DNA from: Nannochloris sp. 'desiccata'
Taxonomy: Eukaryota > Chlorophyta > Trebouxiophyceae > Chlorellales > Chlorellaceae
Reading direction: 5' to 3'
Length of the DNA: 64,000 nt
Assembly: GCA_019044685.2 (NCBI GenBank)
Contig: JAGTXX020000008.1
Span: 434,001-498,000, forward strand
Below the pieces are notes generated by a model, which saw only the letters and a list, made by a program, of their open reading frames with translations, had not been told where the DNA came from and ran no database searches. The translations under genes were made by a program, and so were the position numbers. How positions within the stretch are numbered: the stretch's first letter is position 1; every line of letters begins with the position of its first letter. Shown here one piece after another: positions 1 to 10,048 of the stretch.

Positions 1-70
1 CCTTATTTTAATTATTTGAATTGAAGTCTGTTTATTTTAGGAATCTGTCGATATAATACAGTCTTAATCT

Positions 71-3000
71 TTAAAGCTCCTGAGCACCCTGCAACATATT
101 CGCTCTTGTCCTCATATACTCTTTCTGTCCTTTCTCTGCAATCTCAACATACTTTTGCTTTTCAGCTCCCGGCAATTCCCGCCACAACGTTGCGACATTC
201 TCCATAAAAGTGCCTCTTTTCTCTACAGAGCTGCTGCCAGATTGTTGTTGTCGTTGTACTTGACGCATTTTATCACCCATATCACGCATAAAGAGAGAAT
301 AGGGTGTAGGAGGACGCTTCAATTTAGCTGAATAAAAGAAAGGGAGAAAACAGAAAATTAATAAAAATGCAGTCTGGGTCTCAAACATCTTCTCTCATCT
401 CCTTTTAAAAACGAAATCCTTAAAATTTTAAAACCTGCTTACGTGAGATGCCTTGAGCTAAGCCAACTATATCATTTCTATTCCTCAATTCATGAAGCAA
501 TTCTTGCCGTCCTGTAGCAGATAACTTCTGCCATTCACCACTCCCTGGTGACACCAGACCTTCTTTCTCCATGGCCACTCGTTGTTTATCAATTTCTGCT
601 TTTTGGGTAAAAGGAACCCTGGCAACGTCGTCAAGGGCATGCCATGCTTCACCAAGAGCTTTCATACGGCTCGCACCGGGCATGCCAATATAATTAGGCA
701 TCTCCTCTGCATGGATTAAGAAAGGAAATTAAGAAAGAAAGGAAAAAGTTCGGAGCGGTCGGTAAAAAGAAACAAAAAACAGGTTTACTTCTTTTCTTCT
801 CTAAGGGTTATTAATTACCTTGAAGGAAGAATTGGAATGCAGATCGTGCTCTCAAAACTACAGGACTGCCAGTATTCTCAGTTTCATCTTCAACACGAGA
901 TTCACTCTTTTTAGCTTTTGAAGCAGAGGCCATCATAGTCATTTCTTTCTTCTTCTTTTCTTTTTTTGCAGTGCTGCTAGTCCTACTCTTCGCACCACTG
1001 CCTTCTTTTCTTCCTCGTTTACCAGACATCTCCATACTTCCTCCCTTATTCTGCGCTTCCGCTTGAGCCTTTTTCCTCGCTTCTTTCTTTTCCGCCATCA
1101 CCTCGGCCACTTTCAACAATTCCAACGCTTCCTCCAAAGTGATAGAAATCGGATCCAACTCTTTCGAAATCGATCTCATGGAACGTTTATGTGATACATA
1201 GGGACCAAATTTACCATTTCTCACCACCACAGGCTCATCCGTTTCGGGGTGGTTGCCTAAAGTACGTGGTAAAGCTAATAAAGAAAGTGCATAGTCTAGT
1301 TTGACGGTGCGTAAACTATAGGCTTTAGGTAATGGAGCTCGTCGCATCTCGTGGTCTGTATCCGTACCGAGTTGTGCATAAGGGCCATAGGGTCCTTGAC
1401 GTAAGAAAATAGGTTTGCCATGAGAATCTTTGCCGATGAATCGAGCAGGACCGCGGAGGCCGTATTGTTCTGCTAATTCAACAGAATTCAAAGTAGCAAC
1501 GTTATCCTCACCATCAATAGCATCACTATGACTATGACCACTGCTACTACTACCACGTCCACCCTTCTCAGCATCAGTCATGCTGCAGCTATCACTTAAG
1601 CTATTGTCTAAAGCATCACCAAAAATGTCTACACCAGCTTGACGTGTATATTTGCATTCAGGGTAGGCTGTACACCCTATAAAAGGACCGCCTCGGTGAG
1701 ATAATTTTAAACTGAGTGGTTCTCCGCAAGAAGGACAGGCTTTGCCTGGAGGTGACATTACTTGAGAAGAAGAAGAAGATCTGTTGAAACTAGAAATTTC
1801 ATCTCCTTCACCGCTCTGTAGTAAATTATCTCCTACTTTTTTCCCGAATAAGAGTATCTCCAATTCGTCATTTAAAGCATCAATTACTTCAGTTCCAGTT
1901 AAACTCGCTAATTCTCCCACTCTCGCATGAAAAGGACCCCAGAATTCACTTAAAAGCTCCTTCCACCCTTCGTTTCCTGCAGATACTTGATCCAATTCCT
2001 CTTCCATGCGAGAAGTAAAGGCAGGATCAACATATGTAGGGAAATAAAGACATAAAAATGAAGATAATATTCTGCCTAAAGGCTCAGGATGGAGAGCCCT
2101 TCCTTCTTTTCTAACATAGCGTCTTGCTTGGAGTAATTTGAGTGTGGGTGCATAGGTAGAAGGACGACCTACCCCTGCTTCTTCAAGAGCTTTGACGAGG
2201 GTACCTTCGGTAAAACGACCAGGAGGACGGGTTTCATGACCAGCAGCTTCAGGATCGTGAACAGAAACTGGGAAATTTTCTATCAGTTGGGTGAGAGCGA
2301 TGGCCGCTGGCTCACCACTTAAGAACTGAGTAGAAGAGGAAGAATATGGAGAAGAAGAGTCACCGGCTTTTATAGAAGAAGTCACTTCATTATTAGTCGT
2401 AGAATCACCATTGTACTCATCCTCGAAAGCAGCAGCAGCTCGACCCCCACCCCCACTCCCTCCTCTGGCACTAAACCCATAGGCAGCTAAATAACCAGGG
2501 AACAAAGTATGACTGGCTGTAGACCGTAATTTCAACGATTTATCTTCATTAATAAAATCAGCACCTACATTTTGAATTCGTACACTGGCCATTTGACTCG
2601 CTAACGATCGTGACCAGATCAAACTGTAAAGCTGTACCGCTGGCGCCTCGACGCCCTGAGGGACAAGTGTATTTGGAGGACGGGAGAAAGTAGTAGGACG
2701 GATAGCTTCATGTGCTTCTTGAGCATTTTTTGATTTATTAGCATAGAAACGAGGTTTTTCAGGTAGAAAAGTTTGACCGTGAAGTTGTACTACCGCTGAT
2801 CGAATATTTTCTATTGCTTGGGGAGAGATAGAAACCCCATCTGTACGCATGTACGTAATGATACCTGCTTCGTACAGTTTTTGAGCGTATTGCATTGTCC
2901 GGGCAGCACCCCATCCTAATCGTTTATTCGCTTCTTGTTGTAAAGTGCTTGTCGTAAATGGCGGTGGTGGGTTCCGCGAAGTTTCTTTTGTAGTTACTGT

Positions 3001-4035
3001 AGCAACTGAAAATTGAGAACGCTCTATACGAGTGCGTATATTTTCAGCGATAGATTCATCTAAAAAGCCAGGGGAGGGAGGAGCACGGCCGTCAACAGAG
3101 ATTAAATTGGCTAACAACGGCAATGGCGCTTTGCTATTTTTCTTCCTTGGTTTTCTTCCTTCCTCGTTTTCTATTTGTAGTACGACCCCTCCTTCTCTTC
3201 TTCCTGCTCCATTATTGATATTAGGAACGTCCACTTGAGCGTGAATAGTCCAATATTGCTGCGGATTAAACGCCTCTATTGCAGCTTCACGATCAGCGAC
3301 GAAACGTAACGCAACTGACTGCACACGACCAGCAGAACGAGCTCCGGGCAATTTTCTCCACAAAAGCGGGGATAAATTAAATCCAAATAAATAATCTAAT
3401 GCTCTTCTCGCCATATACGCTTCAACTAACGGGATACTCACTTCACGTGGAGATGCTAATGCTGCTTCTACAGCTGGTTTTGTTACCTCTGTAAAAGTTA
3501 TTCTTTGTGGAACAACTCTGGAGCCGTTTGTTTCTGCAGGCGCTAACGCGCCTCGATTTATTAGTTCTTCTACTAGATGCCACGAAATTGCCTCCCCCTC
3601 ACGATCAGGATCTGTAGCGAGATACACTCGTGGAGCTTCTTTTACTGCCTTTGCTATATCAGTGACACGGGATTTGGCTCCGTCTGCTAATTCCCATCGC
3701 ATTTCGAAATTTTCTTCGGGGTTTACACTGCCGGTTTTTGCTGGAAGGTCTCTAATATGGCCATAACTAGCTATTACTCGATACTCTGGGCCTAAATATT
3801 CTTGGATTTTCTTGGCTTTAGCAGGAGATTCGACTAATAAAACTGCAGGGGCAGTGGTAGTTGTTGCAGAATTACCTCTGGTAGAGGATGCCGAGGGAAG
3901 GAATGGGGATGAGGACATCGAACGACGACGGGTGTTGTGGAAAAATAGAGGGTAGGCAGGGTAGGAAGCATGTGAAGTCGTTCTAGGGTGAATCAAGAAG
4001 CTTATTATGCGACCTAAAGGGTTAGGTACAGCCAT
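71..4035 (-). CDS. Organellar-type DNA topoisomerase I (type IA) with C-terminal HMG boxes
   Basis: Three exons are proposed: 4035-819, 706-443 and 327-71. Both junctions have GT-AG ends and matching phase 1, giving 1245 aa. Residues 1-60 form a Ser/Arg-rich presequence typical of organelle import. A Toprim domain starts at VLLVESPAKAKKIQ and contains DPDREGEAISWH. The active-site tyrosine lies in TYMRTDG. One four-cysteine zinc ribbon (CPSCGEPL...CTAYPECKYT) and Toprim-C repeats (RQGPYGPYAQLG, RNGKFGPYVS) follow, then a Lys-rich tail. Reading across the first intron joins RSAFQFFLQ to EEMPNYIGMPGASRMKALGE, which completes an HMG-box-like unit. The third exon adds a canonical HMG box (KLKRPPTPYSLFMRD). 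The predicted role is relaxing negative supercoils in organelle DNA, with HMG boxes adding DNA binding or bending. Without the splicing, the topoisomerase would stop at 811 and the HMG exons would lack a start. The topoisomerase identity is firm; the fusion is inferred from splice phase and domain continuity. Confidence 0.88.
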
Positions 4036-4802
4036 ATTCTGGAAGAAAGGAAAAAGAAAAGGTTAAGGGCGGCGGTGGTGGTGGCAACTGTGGACAGAGA
4101 TTAATGACAAAAGAAGTCAGAGTTTGTGCAATAAGGCGGGTTTTATCACCAACTGCCATAACTTACATGGCTAGATATTCTTGATGTCGATATATTATGT
4201 TGACTAAATCCTAGACAAGACTGGGCTGGCTGCATATATGCAAGCAAGGAAATGAAGATGTCCTTGCTTTTTGTAGTAAATGGAAGGTTTGATGCGCACC
4301 CTTGAAGCTAAACCGTCTTTATAATAAATTACTGGATTTATCTATGTAGTTGATTAACTAAAATTGGCATCCAAACGGTCAGCTACCAATCTCGTGAGGA
4401 TATGATCGATGAGAGTTGTGCAAACTTTAATTAATTAACAGAGTTAGGGTCCCCAAGCAAATTTCAATTGAATGTAAAATCGGTTAGCATAATAATATAT
4501 TATATACCTCAACTGTTTGCGTGGTCATTTCTTGAACTGACAGTTGCTGCAGCGGCGCCTGTTTCAAATGTTTTTCAAAACGTCACAGATGGGAAATATG
4601 GTTATATAAGCGCTTTTATCAAGATTTACAGCGATGAAAGAATGCACCATACCCACTATTATTAACAGCAAACTAAGAATATGAAAACAGACTAATGAAT
4701 AGTACACTAAAGAAATGAGTTCTGCCCGGTTATAAAAGGAACATCTACACCACCGAGCACGCAGTGTGGTGTGAATTTTCTCAACTTAAAATTGAATTTA
4801 GA
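4036..4802. other. Intergenic region, topoisomerase upstream / LONRF downstream
   Basis: No convincing coding sequence or RNA gene is visible in these 767 bases. The stretch holds the upstream region of the topoisomerase gene and the 3' flank of the TPR-RING-LON gene, both on the minus strand. Short open frames here are AT-rich and show no recognisable motif. Confidence 0.6.
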
Positions 4803-6867
4803 CTACATCACCGAACACCCACCAAGACTTGCATCCTGCAGCTGCTGCAACACCCCTTTACACAATTTCAACCTATCGACTGTCGACGTCATACACAGCA
4901 TTCTCAACTTGACACTCACATCATCTACTATAGGACACACTAAATTCGCTACCCAAAAAGACAGCTTTTCGTGATCTCTCATCGTACTTCCACCACCACC
5001 GCCACTAGACGACGGCACCGATGATGGTTTTGGCTCAACTCTCCTCAGCAACTCCGCAGCCGCTCTTCTGCTTTGACCCAACCTTCTCATACTCCCCATC
5101 CATGCATCAGCCATTACCTCTACCTCTGCCGAAATACTTTCTAATTCACCTCCTTCTGCAGATTCTCTGTCCGAGATTTCATCTTGAAAATACTCTGCCC
5201 TGGCTACTCTATATCCATCTTGCTCTTGAGCACCACACGGTCTAAACCTCCTTCTTCCTACAATCTCAATATAATACCTTCCATCAGGCAACGTCTCACA
5301 CTCGGTTATCTCAACTTCACAACAGACATCATGTAATGAATGATCAGGATTAACAGTGGCCATTCCAAAACGCCGCCCCCCTGCCATAACTCGCCGAAGC
5401 ATCAATCTATACCTCGGTTCAAAAATATTTAATGCCATACGTTCTCCAGGTAACATGGGACTCATCACAAACAGTGGTAAGACACTAGTAGCACTATGTG
5501 TAGTAGTACGGCCACCACTAGTAGAATTAACACCGCCAGCAGTGCTATTTACTCCACCACCACCACCATCAAGAGCTGAAACGAAATTGAAACTTGCTGC
5601 GTTTGTTTCTTCACACCTTCTCATTTCGTATTCTTCAGGGAAGCTTTTCTCCAGTATATTTTTCAAAACGATAGATACGGGAAGCTGTCCTACATGTAGT
5701 ACTGTACGACACATTGGACATTTGTTGGCGTGGTCGTACGATCTTGCTAAACATGGTGAACAGAAAGTATGTCCACATGGGGTCGTAACTGGTTCGTACA
5801 GTAATTTTAAGCATAAAGTACATTCTGCATCTTGTAATGCTTGTTGTTTGATAGCAAGGAGCCTCGCAGTGCATGACATGGGAGGGGTAGAGCCTGCTCC
5901 ACCTGCTACTGGCCCTGTTCCGACACCAATTGCACAGTAGCTTTGTGGATGTATAGTAGCTGCACCACCACCACTGCCATCACAAAGGGCTTGTTCACAG
6001 CTAATCATTTTGGCGTTTAAACACGCTCCAGGCATATGGCTATATGCCATGCTATACGCTTCGCGTGCATCTGCATACCGTTCTAATAAAAATAAAGCAT
6101 CGCCTCGAGCCTTATGCACCGCCCCAGCTTGGCTCGATTCTAATTTAAAGGCGTGATCTGCGTCTTTAAGCGCACTTGTTGCTAGAGAATGTGGATCTGG
6201 GGCATAGACAGCACGGCGTTCACTTTGAGCTGCCGGAATCGTGCGGAGATGGCGACTAAGACTGCAATATGCTTCAGAACGACCAAGTAATAATTCAATG
6301 TGTGTTTTCGTTGTGTGATCGTCGTCTGTTGTTGTTGTTGTTGTTGTTGGAAGGTCTTTAAGGGCTGAAGAGTAGGCTAAAATAGCTTTATCAAACCTGC
6401 CGGCAGTGAGGTGAGCTGCTGCTGCGGCCATGCAATCGCCGTTGGGGCATAAAAGGCCTAGGTCCTCATTTTCTAAGCCACTGTCGGTGTCACCGCTCCC
6501 GCTGCCGTCGTTACCTCGACCGCTGTTTTCAGAATCTTGTGATAAGTATTCATCCTGCATAAAGAGAGAAACGGATTGAGAATTTCGAGGGGAAAGAGTG
6601 AGTGAAAGAGGAAGAGTAGAAAATTTAGGGCGGCATTGCCTTCTTCCGCTCGAAATAAGTCATGTAAAACAAAAAAAATCTGTGGTAATTAATCATTCTC
6701 ACCTGGTCATCAGAGACTGCAGGCATAACTTCATCATGTGCTACCTCAGCGAGCGCCTGCGGTTCTTCCACAGCTTGTGAAGAGGTTGCATTGTCATCTT
6801 CTTGCTCATTACCACCGGTTTGATTTTGTGCCAACCGAGCAGACGCTCGTCGAATAGGGCACCTCAT
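4803..6867 (-). CDS. TPR-RING-LON domain protein (LONRF-like E3 ubiquitin ligase)
   Basis: Two exons: 6867-6703 and 6554-4803 (GT-AG, phase 0, 148-nt intron), 638 aa. An acidic, low-complexity N-terminus is followed by a TPR-like helical region (AAAHLTAGRFDKAILAYSSA; ALFLLERYADAREAYSMAY). A C3HC4 RING finger follows (CTLCLKLLYEPVTTPCGHTF...CPMCRTVL). The C-terminal half is a LON substrate-binding domain (LPLFVMSPMLPGERMALNIF, EPRYRLMLRRV, FGMATV). TPR plus RING plus LON in this order is the LONRF architecture, whose members act as ubiquitin ligases in protein quality control. There is no ATPase or protease domain, so it is not a Lon protease. Exon 1 (MRCPIRRASARLAQNQTGG) is acidic and of unknown role. 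Confidence 0.88.
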
Positions 6868-7296
6868 ATATGGAACAGAAAATAAGTTTCTAAATGTTGG
6901 TTGGCGTTACTGCGGCCGGAACAAATCAGCCCGTTGTGAATCCAACCATATTCAAATCCGGATTTACAAAGGTCAGAAGAATTTGACACTTATGTGCTAT
7001 GTTAGGCTAATTTACGATACAGCGCGCTTCTACTGGACTATTATATGATTCTTAAGTGACTCATTGCCAAGAAAACTAGAAATATGAGGTATTATGAGTG
7101 GTCTCAATGTTACGTAAACTTTGTTGGCTCCTCTCGCTCATTTCAAAGTTTGGAAAGCTGACTCAGTGAGGTCATCCATTTCTGCCCTTCTCTCTCCCCT
7201 CCCTATCTCCCTAGGGCTCTTCTCTACTAGACAATTTACTAACTGAATTTATCATTTACAACCAAGGCAGTCATCTACCTGATCAACTTTGCCCTC
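6868..7296. other. Intergenic region, no gene seen
   Basis: These 429 bases lie between the LONRF start and the ELMO-domain gene stop, both on the minus strand. Nothing coding or structured was recognised. A pyrimidine-rich tract around 7180-7220 is the only compositional feature. Confidence 0.5.
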
Positions 7297-8235
7297 TTAA
7301 TAATGAATACTTTTTAAATCATTCACATTTCTCAACCACCGCCTCTTCAGAATTGTTAAAACTCTCCTTTTCACTTCCCCTAAAACCTGAGAAAATTCCA
7401 TATAACTCGCCCCTTGCTGCAACCATACGTTGTCTAACAAAGTAAATGACTCGATAAATAAACTCTCCAGTGCATATTCGTCGATTTCTAGTAATCTTAA
7501 AAACCCGACGACCGCCTTGGACTCCGAAACATATTTCGTATTTTCACTACTATAATCACAATCACTACTGATTTTCTTCAGTTCTAGTATCTCTATAAGC
7601 ATAAAGGTTATATTCACCCCTGCCGCTGCAAATGGATATTCCCATTCGCTTCTATTCCCACGTGTTTTCTTCATTAACGCCTCAAACTCTTCAGGATGCT
7701 GTTCCGCAAAATGCACTAGTAATTGTAAACTAAGAAACCCACCGCCTCGAAAATCACTTGCTGGGTCCTCCCCTTGCCATCCCATGACCTTCCATTGAGC
7801 GGATTTCACACAAGGAGGGAAATAAATGCCTGGAAAGGCTGCTTTCCAGAGTCTTTGGAGGTGCTGCTGGTGCTCAAATTGCTCTGAATTGAAAGCGACA
7901 CCAGCTCTGTCTTTTAATTGTTCTAATCTGGAAGTTTGGAGGAGAGAGAGGTGGCGGATTCGAGTCCATACATGCCAGTAGAAGAAGTCCAAGAGCTCAT
8001 CGTAAACATATGTAAGCTTGAAAAGGAGATTTCGCCCCCATGAAAGGAGAGAAGGAGAATTGGCATCTGAAGGCGGCAATGGCTTTGGAATAGTTGTTGT
8101 TGTTGCTATGGTTGATTCTTCTGAGAGACAGGGAGCAAAGACTTGATCAGCGCTTTCTACAGGATTGCTGTCATCTTTTGCTAATAAAGGAGTTGTTAGA
8201 TCAGCCATAGGAGCTTTATTTCGTCTCCTCAACAT
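7297..8235 (-). CDS. ELMO/CED-12 domain protein
   Basis: Single-exon reading from the first in-frame ATG at 8235 gives about 312 aa. The open frame extends a little further upstream without an ATG, so an upstream exon cannot be excluded. The ELMO signature is clear: WKVMGWQGEDPASDFRGGGF followed by LSLQLLVHFAEQHPEEFEAL, then YPFAAAGVNITFMLIEIL. Stand-alone ELMO-domain proteins (ELMOD type) act as GTPase-activating proteins for Arf/Arl-family GTPases, which fits the conserved Arg in SDFRG here. No membrane segment or other domain is seen. The assignment rests on motif recognition. Confidence 0.85.
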   Translation of the reverse strand: MLRRRNKAPMADLTTPLLAKDDSNPVESADQVFAPCLSEESTIATTTTIPKPLPPSDANSPSLLSWGRNLLFKLTYVYDELLDFFYWHVWTRIRHLSLLQTSRLEQLKDRAGVAFNSEQFEHQQHLQRLWKAAFPGIYFPPCVKSAQWKVMGWQGEDPASDFRGGGFLSLQLLVHFAEQHPEEFEALMKKTRGNRSEWEYPFAAAGVNITFMLIEILELKKISSDCDYSSENTKYVSESKAVVGFLRLLEIDEYALESLFIESFTLLDNVWLQQGASYMEFSQVLGEVKRRVLTILKRRWLRNVNDLKSIHY

Positions 8236-8633
8236 GTGATCTGAGATGTTCTTTTGAAAACTGTCTTTGCTCCGCAATCCAAGGTTTTGCTAGTCCATAC
8301 AGAGTAATTAAATGAACATAAGTATATAGCATAGAAACAATATATATCAAGAATAAATGGTTGCTTGCAGAGCATTCTCAACTTTTGAGAAAGCGAGAAG
8401 CGGCGGAGAAATGGAATCACTTGTCTTTTTTAAAGATGTGCATAACAAATAAAATAATAAATTTCACATTCAGTGCATTCCACAGTTGTCTTATCATAAT
8501 ACCTAGAGTAAAGCACCACACGTTCTAAAAAAAATCCTGTTCTCGAAAATCAAATCAGCTCACGATTTTCAGAAGATAGCCATCCTAAACACGCTTTATT
8601 AAATCCCAGCTTGACTCCAGAATATCCCCGACA
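8236..8633. promoter_or_regulatory. Divergent intergenic region between ELMO and RAMA genes
   Basis: The ELMO gene reads left and the RAMA gene reads right, so these roughly 400 bases must hold both 5' regions, including any 5' exon of the ELMO gene. No individual promoter element could be assigned. Confidence 0.4.
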
Positions 8634-9428
8634 ATGTCAGTGCTAGATCTACCACCTCCAACAGCAACACTTCCAGTAGGCCATGAATCTGTAGCTGGAT
8701 CTTCGTCATTCTTCATTAGTGGCACTATCCATCGCCCTTACCGCCTCGGGCAGAAGATCACTGCAGATGATCTCGCAGAAGAAATGGAAGAAACTCCAAC
8801 AACTATAGGCAGGAAATTTGGCGGTGGCGGAGGAATTCGCAAAAGCACTGGCGGCAGCGGGAGCGGGCCCGGCAGCGGTTTTAGAGGCTCTGTCTCACTA
8901 GTGGACTTGGTAGAATCTGGTGTGTTGGTAGCTGGTAGAGGAAAGATCACTTGTAGTTATAAAGGACAGACTGTCGCTGCAACATTAACTGAAGACGGCT
9001 CTATAGAATATCAAGGCAGGAAATATCAGAGCGCAACCGCTTTTTCTATTTTCTTTAAGAGAACAATTACCCCTAGCAAACAAGGAGATGATGGATGGAA
9101 GAGTGTGTTTTACGATGGAAGACCGTTGGAACATTATAGAAAGATCTTACAAGAGCAGAAAAAGGCGAGAGGGGAACTAACTAAGGCCACCCCTGGTGGT
9201 AATGGCGGCGATGGCGGAACGCCGACGCCAGGTGGAAGTGTAGCAGCAGCAGCAGCAGCAGGAAGAGGAGATATTGGAGCAGAAGCTACATTAATGAATG
9301 GTGTAGAGAATCTTAATAGCGTAGCATCAGGGTCAGGATCAGGTTTGCCTCCATTAAGTGGAAGTGGGCGAGGAAGAGGTCGAGGTCGAGGTCGAGGACG
9401 TTCAAATTTATTAATTAATTATCGATAG
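8634..9428 (+). CDS. RAMA-domain protein with RG-rich C-terminus
   Basis: Single exon, ATG at 8634, 264 aa. A Gly/Ser-rich linker (residues about 60-85) precedes a RAMA-like domain at roughly 88-180: VDLVESGVLVAGRGKITCSY, then EDGSIEYQGRKYQSATAFS, ending DGWKSVFYDGRPLEHYRKIL. This matches the RAMA pattern (Leu-xx-GlyLeu-Leu, dG-I, f-Sp-a-A, GW). RAMA domains were defined as modules associated with restriction and adenine-methylase systems and with eukaryotic chromatin proteins, where they are thought to bind modified DNA. The last 20 residues are an RG/GR repeat, common in nucleic-acid-binding proteins. The function is inferred from the fold only. The gene converges on RimP, and the spacer between them has been invaded (see 9553-12546). 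Confidence 0.72.
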   Translation: MSVLDLPPPTATLPVGHESVAGSSSFFISGTIHRPYRLGQKITADDLAEEMEETPTTIGRKFGGGGGIRKSTGGSGSGPGSGFRGSVSLVDLVESGVLVAGRGKITCSYKGQTVAATLTEDGSIEYQGRKYQSATAFSIFFKRTITPSKQGDDGWKSVFYDGRPLEHYRKILQEQKKARGELTKATPGGNGGDGGTPTPGGSVAAAAAAGRGDIGAEATLMNGVENLNSVASGSGSGLPPLSGSGRGRGRGRGRGRSNLLINYR

Positions 9429-9576
9429 CTGCGATTTGACATTAACGCTATTCGTTATCTAGATATTTCACTGAATGGTATTGTAGTTGTGTTGTTACTT
9501 ACTTAATTGATAGAACTCGCTTCAGTCAGTCACTAAATTGTATTAATTATTATGAACCATTATTTTTTAATTTCTA

Positions 9577-10048
9577 AAAGCTGGGCGTTGACTATGCTCC
9601 TGCGTTGACCGGATTTGATATCCGAGGTGGTAGATCTGTCCCATCAATAGAAAGCATTGTCGTATGTACGGAGCATGAAGATGCTGTGCGTGCTGCGTTT
9701 GAAGGGGAGACAGCGCGGCGTGCACAGCAGGCAAAAGATAAACGTATGGTGGAAGCGGAGAAGTCCTGGAGAGAGCTCTTAAGAGCCTTATTGACACGCG
9801 TAAGATTAGCTAATGCGTATAGTGGTAATAAAAATGGTGAAAATGGCTCTGGTAGTAAACAGCCAGAGACAGCAGAGGGCGAGGCGGCTGCGATGCTGGC
9901 TCACGGTGCGGGCCAGGCCAAGCTTAAAAAAGGCTCTGGTAAAGCTGGTGCTCGTCCTAGGGCTCGTGGGGAAGCTACAGCCATTCCTGTTGCTGCTGAT
10001 AATGCGGTTGGAGACGATTTTGTGGATGTCAAGGTGGAAGAATTTTAA
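9577..10048 (+). pseudogene. 5'-truncated XPC/Rad4 C-terminal fragment
   Basis: Directly after the 24-bp repeat an open frame reads KLGVDYAPALTGFDIRGGRS and then VPSIESIVVCTEHEDAVRAA, continuing to WRELLRALLTRVRLANAY and a stop at 10046-10048. This is the end of the BHD3 domain and the basic C-terminus of the nucleotide-excision-repair protein XPC/Rad4 (family pattern: LGvdyA-a-tGFdf--rrsvPvi-GIVVc-eh). The N-terminal transglutaminase-like domain, BHD1, BHD2 and most of BHD3 are absent, and an in-frame TAA (9575) lies just upstream. It is therefore a fragment rather than a working gene. It abuts LINE sequence with no spacer after its stop codon. Confidence 0.78.

Noticed and set aside
5356..5940. 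194-codon plus-strand ORF
   Set aside because: Antisense to the RING and LON region of the LONRF-like gene; no motif.
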